Positions 1-8,766 are shown, counted from the first letter of the stretch. The stretch is DNA of 64,000 bases from Thermotoga maritima MSB8 (GCF_000008545.1 NC_000853.1:1068465-1132464); one strand, 5' to 3'. Notes: generated from the letters alone by a model not told the origin. Program-made: numbers and translations.

Positions 1-623
1 AGATAGTCGGTCTTCTCGGTCCCAACGGAGCCGGGAAGACCACTATTTTCAACATGATTCTTGGTGTCGTTGTACCGACTTCGGGAAAGATCATCTTCAG
101 GGATGTTGATATAACGAAGTTTCCCGTTTACAGGAGAGCAAGACTCGGTATCACCTATCTTCAGCAGGAGACTTCGATCTTCGGGGGCCTCACTGTGAGG
201 GAAAACATAGACCTCGTGCTTCGCTTCCATGAGAAAGATAAAGAAAAAAGAGAAAGAAAAATAGAAGAACTCCTCCACGAATTCCATCTGAAACACCTCG
301 AGAATCAACCCGCGAGCTTTCTTTCCGGGGGAGAGAAGAGAAAGCTAGAACTCGCAAGAATGATGTGTTTGAATCCCGCTTTCATTCTGCTCGATGAACC
401 CTTCAGCGGAATAGATCCGAAGACTGTGAAAGAAATTCAAAAAATGACCCTGGAATTGAAGCAGAAAAATTTCGGAATCGTCATCACCGACCACAACGTC
501 GATGAACTCGTTGAAATCGCTGACAGGATCTACGTCATCTACAAGGGAGAGATCCTCGCCGAAGGTTCTCCTGAAAGAATTTTGGAAGACGAAACAGTGA
601 GGGAGGTGTACCTCGGAACGTGA
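1..623 (+). CDS. LptB-like ABC transporter ATP-binding protein (5' end outside window)
   Basis: The gene runs in from the left edge, in frame from base 3. The Walker A motif GPNGAGKTT is the first thing visible. After it come the Q-loop stretch TYLQQETSIFGGLTV, the ABC signature LSGGEKRKLELARMM, the Walker B FILLDEPFSGIDP and the switch-His segment GIVITDHNVDEL. The SGIDP, TDHNVDEL and C-terminal VREVYLG wording is typical of LptB, the ATPase that powers extraction of lipopolysaccharide from the inner membrane. Its permease partners are not in the window. Thermotogae are generally thought not to make classical LPS, so the cargo is uncertain. The stop overlaps the GTG start of the next gene, so the two are translated from one message. 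Family assignment is firm; cargo is inference. Confidence 0.85.
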   Translation, partial: IVGLLGPNGAGKTTIFNMILGVVVPTSGKIIFRDVDITKFPVYRRARLGITYLQQETSIFGGLTVRENIDLVLRFHEKDKEKRERKIEELLHEFHLKHLENQPASFLSGGEKRKLELARMMCLNPAFILLDEPFSGIDPKTVKEIQKMTLELKQKNFGIVITDHNVDELVEIADRIYVIYKGEILAEGSPERILEDETVREVYLGT

Positions 624-1135
624 AAAAAGTCGTCGTTGTCGGATACTCCGGACCGGTGAACAAATCTCCGGTGTCGGAACTTCGAGATATTTGTCTGGAA
701 CTTGGAAGAACCCTGGCAAAGAAAGGGTACCTCGTGTTCAACGGCGGAAGAGACGGTGTGATGGAACTCGTATCTCAGGGGGTCAGAGAAGCGGGCGGAA
801 CCGTGGTGGGAATACTTCCCGATGAAGAAGCGGGGAATCCGTATCTTTCCGTCGCCGTGAAAACAGGCCTTGACTTTCAGATGAGATCTTTCGTTCTTTT
901 GAGAAACGCAGATGTAGTTGTCTCGATTGGCGGAGAGATTGGAACAGCGATAGAGATTCTGGGAGCTTATGCGCTAGGGAAGCCTGTGATCCTGCTGAGA
1001 GGAACGGGTGGGTGGACGGACAGGATCTCTCAGGTTCTGATAGACGGAAAGTACCTGGACAACAGAAGAATCGTAGAGATTCATCAGGCGTGGACTGTGG
1101 AGGAAGCTGTTCAGATCATAGAACAGATTCTCTGA
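620..1135 (+). CDS. TIGR00725/LOG-like Rossmann-fold protein
   Basis: This is a 171-residue protein with a nucleotide-binding Rossmann start (VVVVGYSGP), a glycine-rich loop (GGRDGVMELV) and the segment SIGGEIGTAIEI. The last resembles the PGGxGTxxE signature of the LOG/lysine-decarboxylase-like family, but with SIGG in place of PGG. LOG enzymes release cytokinin-type bases from nucleoside monophosphates; members of this subgroup have no agreed function. The GTG start overlaps the preceding ATPase stop by four bases, so it is co-transcribed with it. The 3' end overlaps the convergent cutA gene by about 20 bases. The fold is clear, the activity is not. Confidence 0.8.
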   Translation: MKKVVVVGYSGPVNKSPVSELRDICLELGRTLAKKGYLVFNGGRDGVMELVSQGVREAGGTVVGILPDEEAGNPYLSVAVKTGLDFQMRSFVLLRNADVVVSIGGEIGTAIEILGAYALGKPVILLRGTGGWTDRISQVLIDGKYLDNRRIVEIHQAWTVEEAVQIIEQIL

Positions 1136-1421
1136 GCCAGTTCATGTATTCAGTCAGGACGTTTTCCACCTTCAGTGTGAAGATCGCGGGTGTTTCGTAT
1201 GGATGAAGTTTTCTCAACTCTTCGTAGAGTTCCTTTTCTTTTTCTTCTGTAGTCTTGAAAATAGCCGCCCACTCTTTGTCTTGAACGATTTCACCTTTCC
1301 ACCAGTATCCGGATCTGATTTCGAACGCGTTGAAGCAAGCTATTAGCCTTTTCTCGAGGAGTTTTCTTCCTATCTCGAGCGCTTTTTCTTCATTTGGAAA
1401 GGTCGAATACACGAGTATCAT
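1116..1421 (-). CDS. cutA: CutA divalent cation tolerance protein
   Basis: At 101 residues this has the normal CutA length. The N-terminal VYSTFPNEEKALEIG, the RLIACFNAF segment, the WWKGEI turn and the C-terminal HPYETPAI motif are all family hallmarks. CutA forms a very stable trimer with a ferredoxin-like fold that binds divalent metals such as copper; its physiological role is debated. The stop lies inside the end of the convergent LOG-like gene. The start is one base beyond the end of the upstream potassium channel gene, so the two form a minus-strand pair. Confidence 0.93.
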   Translation of the reverse strand: MILVYSTFPNEEKALEIGRKLLEKRLIACFNAFEIRSGYWWKGEIVQDKEWAAIFKTTEEKEKELYEELRKLHPYETPAIFTLKVENVLTEYMNWLRESVL

Positions 1422-1422
1422 T

Positions 1423-2421
1423 CTATCCCTCCTCGATTAATCTGTGGAGTTTTTCGAAGTGATCGCTTTTTCCCACCACCATGAGCCTGTCCTCCGGGAG
1501 TATCTTCGTGTCTCCTGTCGGGTTGAAGATCACCTCTCCTCCACGTCTGATCGCAATGACGATGGTTCCGGCTCTCTTCGCAAGGTTTATTTCACCGAGC
1601 GTTTTGTTGGCAACAGGACTCTCTGGGGGTATTACCACTTCCTCTATTCTGAAGGATTCCTCGCCGAAGGAGAGAATGTCCAGGAAGCTTATAGTAGTGG
1701 GATTGAGAGCCATCTGAGCGAGCCTCACACCCGCGAGCTCCGATGTAGCGATCACTTTGTCCGCCCCCGCGTAAACGAGCTTGCTCAAAGCCTTCATGTC
1801 AGAGACTCTGGATACAATCTCGAGATTCGGATTCAAGGACTTTGCGGTGAGAACAACGAACGTGCTTTTCGCGTCGTCGGGAAGTGTCACCACAAGAGAA
1901 CGAGCCCTTTCAACCCCCGCTTTCATGAGAATTTCTTCTTCTGTGGCATCTCCCACAACGTAGGGGAATTCCTCTCCCAGAAAATCTTTGAGTCTGGCGA
2001 TTGCTTCTTCCGATTGATCTATCACAACAAAGGGCTTCTTTGCTTTCATTATCTCCAGGGTGGTGTGCCTTCCTGTTCTTCCCGCTCCCACTACGATGAA
2101 GTGATCTTTCAGTCTGTCGATCATCTTCCTCATCCTCCTGCTTTTGAAGTACTCTCCTATGTGTCCCTCAACGATCATCGATGTCACCGATGTGAAACCG
2201 TACAGCACGATCGTCACACCAGCGCTTATGAGAATGGAAGCTATCACCTTTCCAGCTTGAGAGAGGTTCTCAGGAATAGAGTATCCCACCGTAGAAACTG
2301 TGATGAGCGTGAAGAAAAATGAATCGAAAAGGTTCCACCCTTCTATCAGGTGAAAGGCAACCGTTCCAAAAACAAATACGAACACTATCATGAGTGCGAG
2401 TATGATTACATTTTTTTTCAC
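1423..2421 (-). CDS. Two-helix potassium channel with RCK (TrkA) domain
   Basis: This 332-residue protein has a first membrane helix (about residues 4-25), a pore helix and filter, a second helix ending near residue 80, and a cytoplasmic RCK module. The RCK-N part starts with the NAD-type loop VVGAGRTGRH near residue 105. The RCK-C part begins near FRIEEVVIPPESPV. The filter reads TVGYS instead of the usual TVGYG. The reading frame stays open 31 codons further upstream. The GTG start at 2421 was chosen because GAGGAGGT lies about 8 bases before it and the first helix follows at once. The architecture is that of MthK/Kch-type ligand-gated K+ channels. It is divergent from the GltB-like gene across a roughly 120-base control region. 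Confidence 0.87.
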   Translation of the reverse strand: MKKNVIILALMIVFVFVFGTVAFHLIEGWNLFDSFFFTLITVSTVGYSIPENLSQAGKVIASILISAGVTIVLYGFTSVTSMIVEGHIGEYFKSRRMRKMIDRLKDHFIVVGAGRTGRHTTLEIMKAKKPFVVIDQSEEAIARLKDFLGEEFPYVVGDATEEEILMKAGVERARSLVVTLPDDAKSTFVVLTAKSLNPNLEIVSRVSDMKALSKLVYAGADKVIATSELAGVRLAQMALNPTTISFLDILSFGEESFRIEEVVIPPESPVANKTLGEINLAKRAGTIVIAIRRGGEVIFNPTGDTKILPEDRLMVVGKSDHFEKLHRLIEEG

Positions 2422-2456
2422 ACTTTTATACCTCCTCATACAAATATTACAATATT

Positions 2457-2541
2457 TTGACTGCCTCTTGTAGTCCTCTCTGTTTGTTTTATAATTAATC
2501 AAAATCTCTGGCATATAAATTCCATTTGGGGGGGAACGGTA
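2457..2541 (+). promoter_or_regulatory. Candidate promoter and leader of the GltB-like gene
   Basis: TATAAT at 2490-2495 is a perfect -10 hexamer. A weak -35 (TTGTAG, 2468-2473) lies 16 bases upstream; a better TTGACT at 2457-2462 is too far away. A run of seven G at 2528-2534 serves as the ribosome binding site for the GTG start at 2542. The region is shared with the divergent potassium channel gene. Confidence 0.4.
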
Positions 2542-4140
2542 GTGGGAAACCTCAGAAGGCCAAATGCGAACGAAGCGACTGGAACGTTCAACCGCTCAAG
2601 GGATGTTGTCCCTATGTCAGGCCTGTGCGCCAAGTGTGTAGATGGCTGTACCGGAGGATGTGAAACCTGGCTTGCGTCGTTCAGGGGAAGAGAGGTTCTC
2701 TATCCAGGTCCGTTCGGTGACATCACCGCGGGTGCCGTCAAGGACTATCCTGTTGACTACTCACACCTTAACATTCTCGGGTACGCACGCGGTGCGGAAG
2801 GTCTTCCCGAAGGAGTGGAACCAGGTCCTGACACCGCAATATTCACGAACGTTGATACAACCACAGAGTACGGCTGGGACATCAAAGTGAAGATGAAGGT
2901 TCCCATATTCACGGGGGCACTCGGTTCCACAGAAATCGCGAGGAAGAACTGGGATCACATAGCGGTGGGAGCTGCCATCAGTGGAATAACGGTTGTCTGT
3001 GGAGAAAATGTAGCGGGTGTCGATCCGGATCTGGAACTCGACAGCAACGGAAAAGTGAAGAAATCACCGGAACTCGACAGGAGAATAGAAATATACAAGA
3101 GATACCACGACGGGGAATACGGTGAAATACTTATTCAAATGAACGTTGAGGATACAAGGCTGGGTGTTGCGGAGTACGTTATAAACAAACACGGCATCGA
3201 AACCATTGAGCTCAAGTGGGGGCAGGGAGCCAAGAGCATCGGTGGAGAGATAAAGGTGAGATCCCTTGAACGCGCTCTGGAACTGAAAAGAAGAGGTTAT
3301 ATAGTTCTCCCCGATCCCGAACTTCCGGAAGTTCAGAGAGCGTTCAAAGAGGGAGAAATCAAGGAGTTCGAAAGACACTCAAGACTTGGTTTTGTCTCTA
3401 AGGAGTCCTTCCTGAAAGAAGTGGAAAGACTCAGAAAACTCGGGTTCAAACGAATCACCTTGAAGACGGGAGCTTACTCGGCTGTTGAACTTGCCATGGC
3501 TCTCAGATACGGTGCTGAGGCGAAGGTGGATTTGATCACCGTCGATGGAGCACCGGGTGGAACGGGTATGAGCCCGTGGCCGATGATGAACGAGTGGGGA
3601 ATTCCTACGTTCTACCTTGAAGCTTTGACGTATCAATTCGCGGAAAAGTTGAGCAGGAGAGGAATCAGGGTTCCTGACATAGCCATAGCCGGCGGTTTCT
3701 CCACAGAAGACGGTGTTCTCAAGGCCATTGCGATGGGTTCTCCGTACGTGAAGGCCGTCTGTATGGGAAGGGCTCTCATGATACCCGCGATGGTGGGAAA
3801 GAACATAGGCGAGTGGCTCAAGAGCGGAAACTTGCCGAAGACAGTTTCGAAATACGGAACAACCGTAGAGGAAATCTTCGTCACCTACGAAGAACTGAGA
3901 TCCCGATTTGGAGAGGAAGAAGTCAAGAAATTGCCTCTTGGTGCCATAGGAGTCTACACGTTCGTTCAGAAGTTCAAAACGGGTCTGCAGCAACTCATGG
4001 CGGGTGCGAGAAAGTTCAGGCTCTCTGCTCTTTCCAGGAAAGATCTCATCGCTCTCACAAAAGACGCAGCAGAAATCTCAGGAATTCCATACGTTATGGA
4101 ATCTTACAGGGATGAAGCGGAAAGGATTCTCGAAGAGTGA
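2542..4140 (+). CDS. FMN-binding glutamate synthase-domain protein with N-terminal cysteine cluster
   Basis: The 532-residue protein matches the catalytic (GltB central, FMN-binding) domain of glutamate synthase. It has the phosphate loop VDGAPGGTGMSP in the middle and the late barrel segment AIAGGFSTEDGVLKAIAMGS. No glutaminase domain and no full-length GltB arrangement is present, so ammonia would have to come from elsewhere, or the substrate may differ. The N terminus carries Cys29, 32, 36 and 40 (CX2CX3CX3C), which could hold an iron-sulfur cluster; that is inference. The GTG start follows a G-rich binding site. A strong hairpin terminator follows the stop, and the gene looks monocistronic. 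Confidence 0.82.
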   Translation: MGNLRRPNANEATGTFNRSRDVVPMSGLCAKCVDGCTGGCETWLASFRGREVLYPGPFGDITAGAVKDYPVDYSHLNILGYARGAEGLPEGVEPGPDTAIFTNVDTTTEYGWDIKVKMKVPIFTGALGSTEIARKNWDHIAVGAAISGITVVCGENVAGVDPDLELDSNGKVKKSPELDRRIEIYKRYHDGEYGEILIQMNVEDTRLGVAEYVINKHGIETIELKWGQGAKSIGGEIKVRSLERALELKRRGYIVLPDPELPEVQRAFKEGEIKEFERHSRLGFVSKESFLKEVERLRKLGFKRITLKTGAYSAVELAMALRYGAEAKVDLITVDGAPGGTGMSPWPMMNEWGIPTFYLEALTYQFAEKLSRRGIRVPDIAIAGGFSTEDGVLKAIAMGSPYVKAVCMGRALMIPAMVGKNIGEWLKSGNLPKTVSKYGTTVEEIFVTYEELRSRFGEEEVKKLPLGAIGVYTFVQKFKTGLQQLMAGARKFRLSALSRKDLIALTKDAAEISGIPYVMESYRDEAERILEE

Positions 4141-4161
4141 AACAAGAAATGGGAAAAATCA

Positions 4162-4183
4162 AAGGGGAGCTGATGCTCCCCTT
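4162..4183. terminator. Bidirectional hairpin terminator
   Basis: A perfect 9-base-pair stem (AAGGGGAGC/GCTCCCCTT, loop TGAT) lies between the convergent GltB-like and spoVS genes. It has a T-run to its right on the plus strand and another (TTTGATTTTT) on the minus strand, so it can stop transcription both ways. The spoVS stop codon touches its edge. Confidence 0.88.
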
Positions 4184-4446
4184 CAGCTTTTTGGAAAGAC
4201 TATGAACTTGATGGCTGTCCGCTTTTCGTTTTCGATCTCGACGTCCGTGAAGGCAGGAACGAAAACGAGATCGATACCACTCGGTGCCAGGTACCCCCGC
4301 GCAATGGCGATGGCCTTCACTGCCTGGTTCACTGCACCGGCTCCAATGGCCTGAATCTCCGCTTTACCGTGCTCCCTCACCACACCGGCAATAGCACCAG
4401 CGACCTTGTTAGGATCGGACTTCGACGATACCTTCAGTACTTCCAT
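4183..4446 (-). CDS. spoVS: SpoVS family protein
   Basis: This 87-residue protein is typical of stage V sporulation protein S. Hallmarks are the start MEVLKVSSKSDPNKVAGAIA, the central AIGAGAVNQAVKAIAIARGY, and the late VPAFTDVEIENEKRTAIKF. SpoVS is a small Alba-fold-like protein needed for spore coat assembly in Bacillus. It is also widespread in bacteria that never sporulate, and its role there is unknown. It lies downstream of the MFS gene on the same strand with a 48-base gap, and ends at the bidirectional terminator. Thermotoga is not known to form spores. Confidence 0.93.
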   Translation of the reverse strand: MEVLKVSSKSDPNKVAGAIAGVVREHGKAEIQAIGAGAVNQAVKAIAIARGYLAPSGIDLVFVPAFTDVEIENEKRTAIKFIVFPKS

Positions 4447-4494
4447 GTTACTTACCCCCTTCGTTGTGTGATCTCAATATTATTTTACCATGTC

Positions 4495-5829
4495 TCAACG
4501 TTTTCTTCTAAAAATGTTCAGTGTGTTCAACCTTTCTCTGATCCACGGAACCGTTCCTGAGAAGAACGACTCCTTCACAGCCTGGATCAGAGAATCCACT
4601 TTTTGAGGTGTTCCAAGATCCATCCTGGATATTATGTACGCCGCCGATGCTCTCAAAAAGAACGATATGAACATGGTGAGTCTGATAGCGGATATTCCAA
4701 AGGGAAGACTGATGTTCTCCAGCGAGGCAACTAAAACGCTTGCAACTAAAGATCCAGCGAACAAAGAAAGATTGGACAGACTGTTGAACACAGAGAAGGC
4801 TTCAGTTTTGAGGGATGAAGGTGCTGTGTACATGAGGGTGTAGAAAACAAGCTGGCTCGTTCCTGCTGTTACGAATATACCAATTATTATCTGAAGGAAG
4901 AAGACGTAAAGGAACGATCTAGGAGTCAGTGTCCAGAGGAGAATAACAATCGCATGAATCCACAGACAGACTTTGAGAAAGTATTGAAATCCATACCTGT
5001 CTCCCAACTTTCCCCAGAAAGGTTGGAAGAGAGTTCCTATGAACATTCCCACTGCGTTCAGAACACTTATTTGAAGATAGGAAAACTCGACCTCTTTTAA
5101 AAGCATCACGTTTATATAGACCGTACCAACACCGATAGCGAAGTTCCAGAAGGCGAATCCAAAAAGAAAGTTTTTGAAGTGTTCTTCTTTCAGGAGAAAC
5201 TTTACGGCTTTTGTTATGGAAACAGACGCCTCGCGTGGTTTGTACGGTGGCTCGTACTGTATCTTCAAGAAGTATCCGTTCAGGGCCCCGAGAGAACCCG
5301 CTATGAGAAAGAGTGTGCCAAAACCTTTCCAGTTTTCTCCAAGAGAATCGAGTATCGCACCAGCAAGGAACATAGCAGGAATCTGAACCGCTCCATGGAT
5401 GAGATTTCTGAAACCAAAGTAGCTTCCAATCATATCTTTTGGCACAAGATCTGACATCCAGCTCTGCCAGAGAGGAGCAGACAGGGCACCTGCGATCTGG
5501 ATGTAAAAATAAAGAAGATACGCAAGGAGAAGACCATGCTTGATAGCGGGAAATACGGCGAACAGCAATATGGACGTTCTGGCAGTCCACATCAGTGGAA
5601 CGATGATCTGTTTCCTGGATTTCAAACGATGTGAGAATGAGAGTGTGAGAAGTTGGAGCGTGTTTGCCAAGAAGGGAATAGAACCGAAAAGGCCAATGAA
5701 GAAGCTTGAGGCTCCCATCCACAGGAAATAGCCCGTCAGATAAGCTCCACCGAAGAACTGGTTGATGAGAACAGCAAGCGCTCCCTCTATTATGGAAATG
5801 TTCAAGGCCTTCTTTACCTTGGGGTCCAA
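4495..5829 (-). CDS. Major facilitator superfamily transporter
   Basis: The protein is 444 residues long with about twelve hydrophobic segments split by a central cytoplasmic loop (KIQYEPPYKPREASVSITK, near residues 195-215). A degenerate motif A, GKLGDRYGF, follows the eighth or so helix. These are marks of an MFS carrier. Substrate cannot be told from sequence. Lying 85 bases after the uronide gene set it might carry a sugar or uronide, but it may equally be separate. The TTG start is backed by GGGGGGAG seven bases upstream. It is followed by spoVS. Confidence 0.8.
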   Translation of the reverse strand: MDPKVKKALNISIIEGALAVLINQFFGGAYLTGYFLWMGASSFFIGLFGSIPFLANTLQLLTLSFSHRLKSRKQIIVPLMWTARTSILLFAVFPAIKHGLLLAYLLYFYIQIAGALSAPLWQSWMSDLVPKDMIGSYFGFRNLIHGAVQIPAMFLAGAILDSLGENWKGFGTLFLIAGSLGALNGYFLKIQYEPPYKPREASVSITKAVKFLLKEEHFKNFLFGFAFWNFAIGVGTVYINVMLLKEVEFSYLQISVLNAVGMFIGTLFQPFWGKLGDRYGFQYFLKVCLWIHAIVILLWTLTPRSFLYVFFLQIIIGIFVTAGTSQLVFYTLMYTAPSSLKTEAFSVFNSLSNLSLFAGSLVASVLVASLENISLPFGISAIRLTMFISFFLRASAAYIISRMDLGTPQKVDSLIQAVKESFFSGTVPWIRERLNTLNIFRRKR

Positions 5830-5914
5830 GTTCGTCTCCCCCCGGGAATGTTCTGACTTTAGTCATGATATCACCGGAAAATTAATGAACCGATTCATCA
5901 GATTTTAATGTGTG

Positions 5915-7069
5915 TTAATCCTCTAAGGCTCTGTCCGGAGCGACATCTTCTCCTTCCCATACCTTTTTATTCGTCCATTTCTTGCAGGGATCTCTCCAAA
6001 AGGGGTCTGAGGTGGGAAGTCCGAGAGGCAGAAAGACCGTTGTACACAGATACAGACTGCCTGTTGTGATGTACTCCTCACCGAGTGAGGGTTGAGAACC
6101 GATAACACCAATTTTCAACCAGCCGTTTTCATCGAACGTCGAGGGATTCTCAAAAATCCTTCTGAGAACTGCGGTGAGCGCACACCTGACCTGAGCTGGA
6201 GAAAGACTCGCTGGAAGAAGGTGAAGAAGTGACAATTGGCTCAAAAGATGAAAGACCGCCGTTCTGTAGGTTATCGATCTACCGATGATGGGAAAAGTTC
6301 CTTCAGGGGATATCATTCTCTCGAGAACAACGGCATACCTCTGAGCCCGCCTCAATACTTTCACGTACAGTTCTTTCCATTCTGTCTTTTCCTCGGAAAT
6401 AATCCTCAGCACGTCTATCGTCATCGGATAAATAACGAAACTGTTGTAATAGTCCCACCTGAAAAAAGGACCATCACCGTAAGCTCCATCTCCTTTGTAC
6501 CAGCTTTCTACATTTTTCAATATCAAATCGACTTTCGTGCTGTCCCATTCTTCCCCTGCGAAGAAGAAAAAAGTCTCAATCATGGCGGAAAACAAAAGCC
6601 AGTTGGAAAAATAAGGTTCTATCTTTCTTGTTGCCTTCAATTCTCTTATCAATCTTTTCTTTGTAGAAACATCGAGATCTTCCCAGAGAACCTTAGGAGC
6701 CCTCAATATAGCCTCTACAAGAAAAGCAGCATCAACCAGTGGCTGTCTTCCTTCTTTGAAGTTCATGTAATCTTTGCAGTTTGGATTCGTTGCAACATCG
6801 AGGGATTTGACTGCAAATTCTGATAATCGGGTTGCGATCTTTCTCTCCTCTGGATCCGTGCTCGGACTTTCCCTGTTCAATTCAAGAAACGGGGAGATTC
6901 CGCAGAAGATTCTCCCCAGAAGTTCTAGATGTGTGAACTTTCTCCTTTCTTCGCTCTTCTTTCCCTCCACAGGCATCGATTTCTTCAAGCGATCCGATGC
7001 GCAAAGTTCAAGAGGCATTTCACAAATTTTTCGAAGAAGAGAAATCCAGTAGCGCCGAACATCAGTCAT
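5915..7069 (-). CDS. DUF2264 protein, probable glycosidase of the uronide locus
   Basis: The 384-residue protein has the features of DUF2264: an (alpha/alpha)-barrel type sequence with YFSNWLLFSAMIE, WYKGDGAYGDGPFFRWDYYNS and the late GRSITYRTAVFH. To my knowledge this family has been linked to beta-glucuronidase activity in a recent CAZy family (GH154); treat that as unverified. No signal peptide is seen, so it would act on imported oligosaccharides. It directly follows the GH2 beta-glucuronidase. An in-frame TTG at 7078 overlaps that gene's stop, but the ATG at 7069 has better-spaced GTGAGGT upstream. Confidence 0.75.
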   Translation of the reverse strand: MTDVRRYWISLLRKICEMPLELCASDRLKKSMPVEGKKSEERRKFTHLELLGRIFCGISPFLELNRESPSTDPEERKIATRLSEFAVKSLDVATNPNCKDYMNFKEGRQPLVDAAFLVEAILRAPKVLWEDLDVSTKKRLIRELKATRKIEPYFSNWLLFSAMIETFFFFAGEEWDSTKVDLILKNVESWYKGDGAYGDGPFFRWDYYNSFVIYPMTIDVLRIISEEKTEWKELYVKVLRRAQRYAVVLERMISPEGTFPIIGRSITYRTAVFHLLSQLSLLHLLPASLSPAQVRCALTAVLRRIFENPSTFDENGWLKIGVIGSQPSLGEEYITTGSLYLCTTVFLPLGLPTSDPFWRDPCKKWTNKKVWEGEDVAPDRALED

Positions 7070-7074
7070 AGACC

Positions 7075-8766
7075 TCAAACCTCACTCCACAGTCTTCTCA
7101 GTACATGAGCAACGAGTTTGGGTTGTCTGTCTCTTGTGAAAACACCCTTGTGGTTGAGAATGGGTCTTCTCACATTCTGAGGAGTCTTAAAATCTGCAAA
7201 GGCCCACACGTGTGTTCCGATGATGTAGTCTTTTTTCAAAAGGAGCCTGATCGTCTTTTCAACGAGCTCTGCTTGGTACTCTTCGGAGAACATTTGAGGT
7301 GGATCGTAGTGGATGCCAGCTATCGCGTCCGCACCGAATTCTGTGACAAAGATGGGCTTTCTGTGCCTTGCATAGAGCTCTTCTATGTCTTTTTCCAGAG
7401 CTTGAAGTCCTTCTTCTATCCTTCCCTGATAGATGTACCAGCCGTAGTACCTGTTCACACAGACGATGTCGAAGTACTTCAGCGCCACGTCTCTTGTTCT
7501 CTCGTCTGGTGCGTCCATCATGCTCACCATGACAACGGGGCGTGTTCGATCCATTTCATTGGCAGTCTCATAAAGGGCTTTGAAGAAACCCTCCGCGTCT
7601 GGATGGTTGGACTCTGGTTCGTTCGCCACACTCCACATGATCACACTGGGATGGTTCTTGTGTCTGTCGATCATTCTTCTTATGTTGTCTTCTGCTATCT
7701 TCTGAGTCTCGGGATTGTAGTGGTACCTTGTGATACCAACGTGCGGGGCTTCGTCTATCACAAGGATTCCGAGTCTGTCGGCAAGATCCAGCCACTCTTC
7801 ACTGTAAGGATAGTGAGAGGTCCTGAAAGAATTCGCGTTGATCCACTTCAGAAGGTTGAAGTCTTTTATCATCAATGGATAAAAGGTGCCCTGCCCCAGA
7901 ACGGGGAATTCCTCGTGCTTTCCAAAGCCCTTCAAAAAGACAGGTTTCCCGTTCAGATAGAGCCTCTTCTCGTCCCAGCTGATCGTTCTGATTCCGATGT
8001 CCAGAGTGTACTCGTCTTTTTCAAGTTCCACCTTGAGAGGATAAAGATATGGATCTTCGAGGCTCCAGAACCTGGCGTTTTCGAGGATGAACTCCCCTTC
8101 GACGAATCTGTTGGATGTTCTAATCTTTTTCTCTTCCTCTCCAAGTTTGATCGTCATCTCCTGTCCCACCGCTTCTTCTGAGACTTCTATCTTCACTTTC
8201 ACTTTTCCAAGTTTCTTCTCCGGTTCAGACTCACTCGTGTCCACCCAGATGTCGAGTATCCTCGCGTGGTCTGTGAACTCTATCAGAACAGGCCTTATGA
8301 TTCCACCGTAGGGGAAGAAGTCGAAGTTTGCAGGTGGAAAACTTCCAAAAAATCCCACGGTGTGAGTGCCGCTGTCTGGAACCTTCGAGGGAAATCCTCC
8401 CACTTTCAATCTGTTCTCAACAACCACCCTGAGTTCGTTCTCTCCGGATTTCACTTTCCCCGTCACATCTACTTCGAAGGGAAGGTATTCAATGTGATTC
8501 TCTCCCACTTTCTCTCCGTTGAGGAAGACCTCGCAGTCCGTGTTCACCGCAGCAAAGTAAAGTCTGATGTGTTTTTGTGAAAGTTCCTTCGGAACGTAGA
8601 AGGTGGTTTTGTAGGTGAAGGGTCCTTCTTCGTAGCACAGATCCTGGTACTGCTCATTCCAGCTTCCAGGAACGGCGATTGGTCTGTCTTTGCTGGTTAC
8701 TTCAAGATTCCAAACTCCATTCAAGATAAGAATAAATCTCTTCTTGTTTCGTTGCGGTCTTACCAT
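7075..8766 (-). CDS. uidA: Beta-glucuronidase, glycoside hydrolase family 2
   Basis: At 563 residues this is a GH2 enzyme close to E. coli GUS in layout: N-terminal sugar-binding jelly roll (to about 165), Ig-like middle (to about 265), and a catalytic TIM barrel. The acid/base Glu383 lies in SVANEPESNHP and the nucleophile Glu476 in VTEFGAD. It removes terminal beta-D-glucuronic acid from glycosides. There is no signal peptide, so it works in the cytoplasm after import. AAAGGAGG sits just before the ATG. It follows the Opp transporter genes by 50 bases and overlaps the DUF2264 gene, matching a uronide-processing operon. Confidence 0.93.
   Translation of the reverse strand: MVRPQRNKKRFILILNGVWNLEVTSKDRPIAVPGSWNEQYQDLCYEEGPFTYKTTFYVPKELSQKHIRLYFAAVNTDCEVFLNGEKVGENHIEYLPFEVDVTGKVKSGENELRVVVENRLKVGGFPSKVPDSGTHTVGFFGSFPPANFDFFPYGGIIRPVLIEFTDHARILDIWVDTSESEPEKKLGKVKVKIEVSEEAVGQEMTIKLGEEEKKIRTSNRFVEGEFILENARFWSLEDPYLYPLKVELEKDEYTLDIGIRTISWDEKRLYLNGKPVFLKGFGKHEEFPVLGQGTFYPLMIKDFNLLKWINANSFRTSHYPYSEEWLDLADRLGILVIDEAPHVGITRYHYNPETQKIAEDNIRRMIDRHKNHPSVIMWSVANEPESNHPDAEGFFKALYETANEMDRTRPVVMVSMMDAPDERTRDVALKYFDIVCVNRYYGWYIYQGRIEEGLQALEKDIEELYARHRKPIFVTEFGADAIAGIHYDPPQMFSEEYQAELVEKTIRLLLKKDYIIGTHVWAFADFKTPQNVRRPILNHKGVFTRDRQPKLVAHVLRRLWSEV

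Noticed and set aside
2422-2514. 31-codon N-terminal extension of the K+ channel, beginning MPEILIN like gyrA
   Set aside because: A strong GAGGAGGT sits before GTG 2421. The seven-residue match to the gyrA start is taken as chance; no longer repeat is seen.
5858-5905. Short palindrome ATGAA-N4-TTCAT between the MFS and DUF2264 genes
   Set aside because: Five-base arms are too short to claim, and no convincing promoter hexamers accompany it.
7105-8181. Long plus-strand open frame opposite the beta-glucuronidase gene
   Set aside because: Shadow of the GH2 coding frame: no binding site, low-complexity unlike any family, and the opposite strand is clearly coding. Similar antisense frames at 1444-2322, 3379-3993, 8859-9713, 9589-10578 and 32542-33768 were left out for the same reason.
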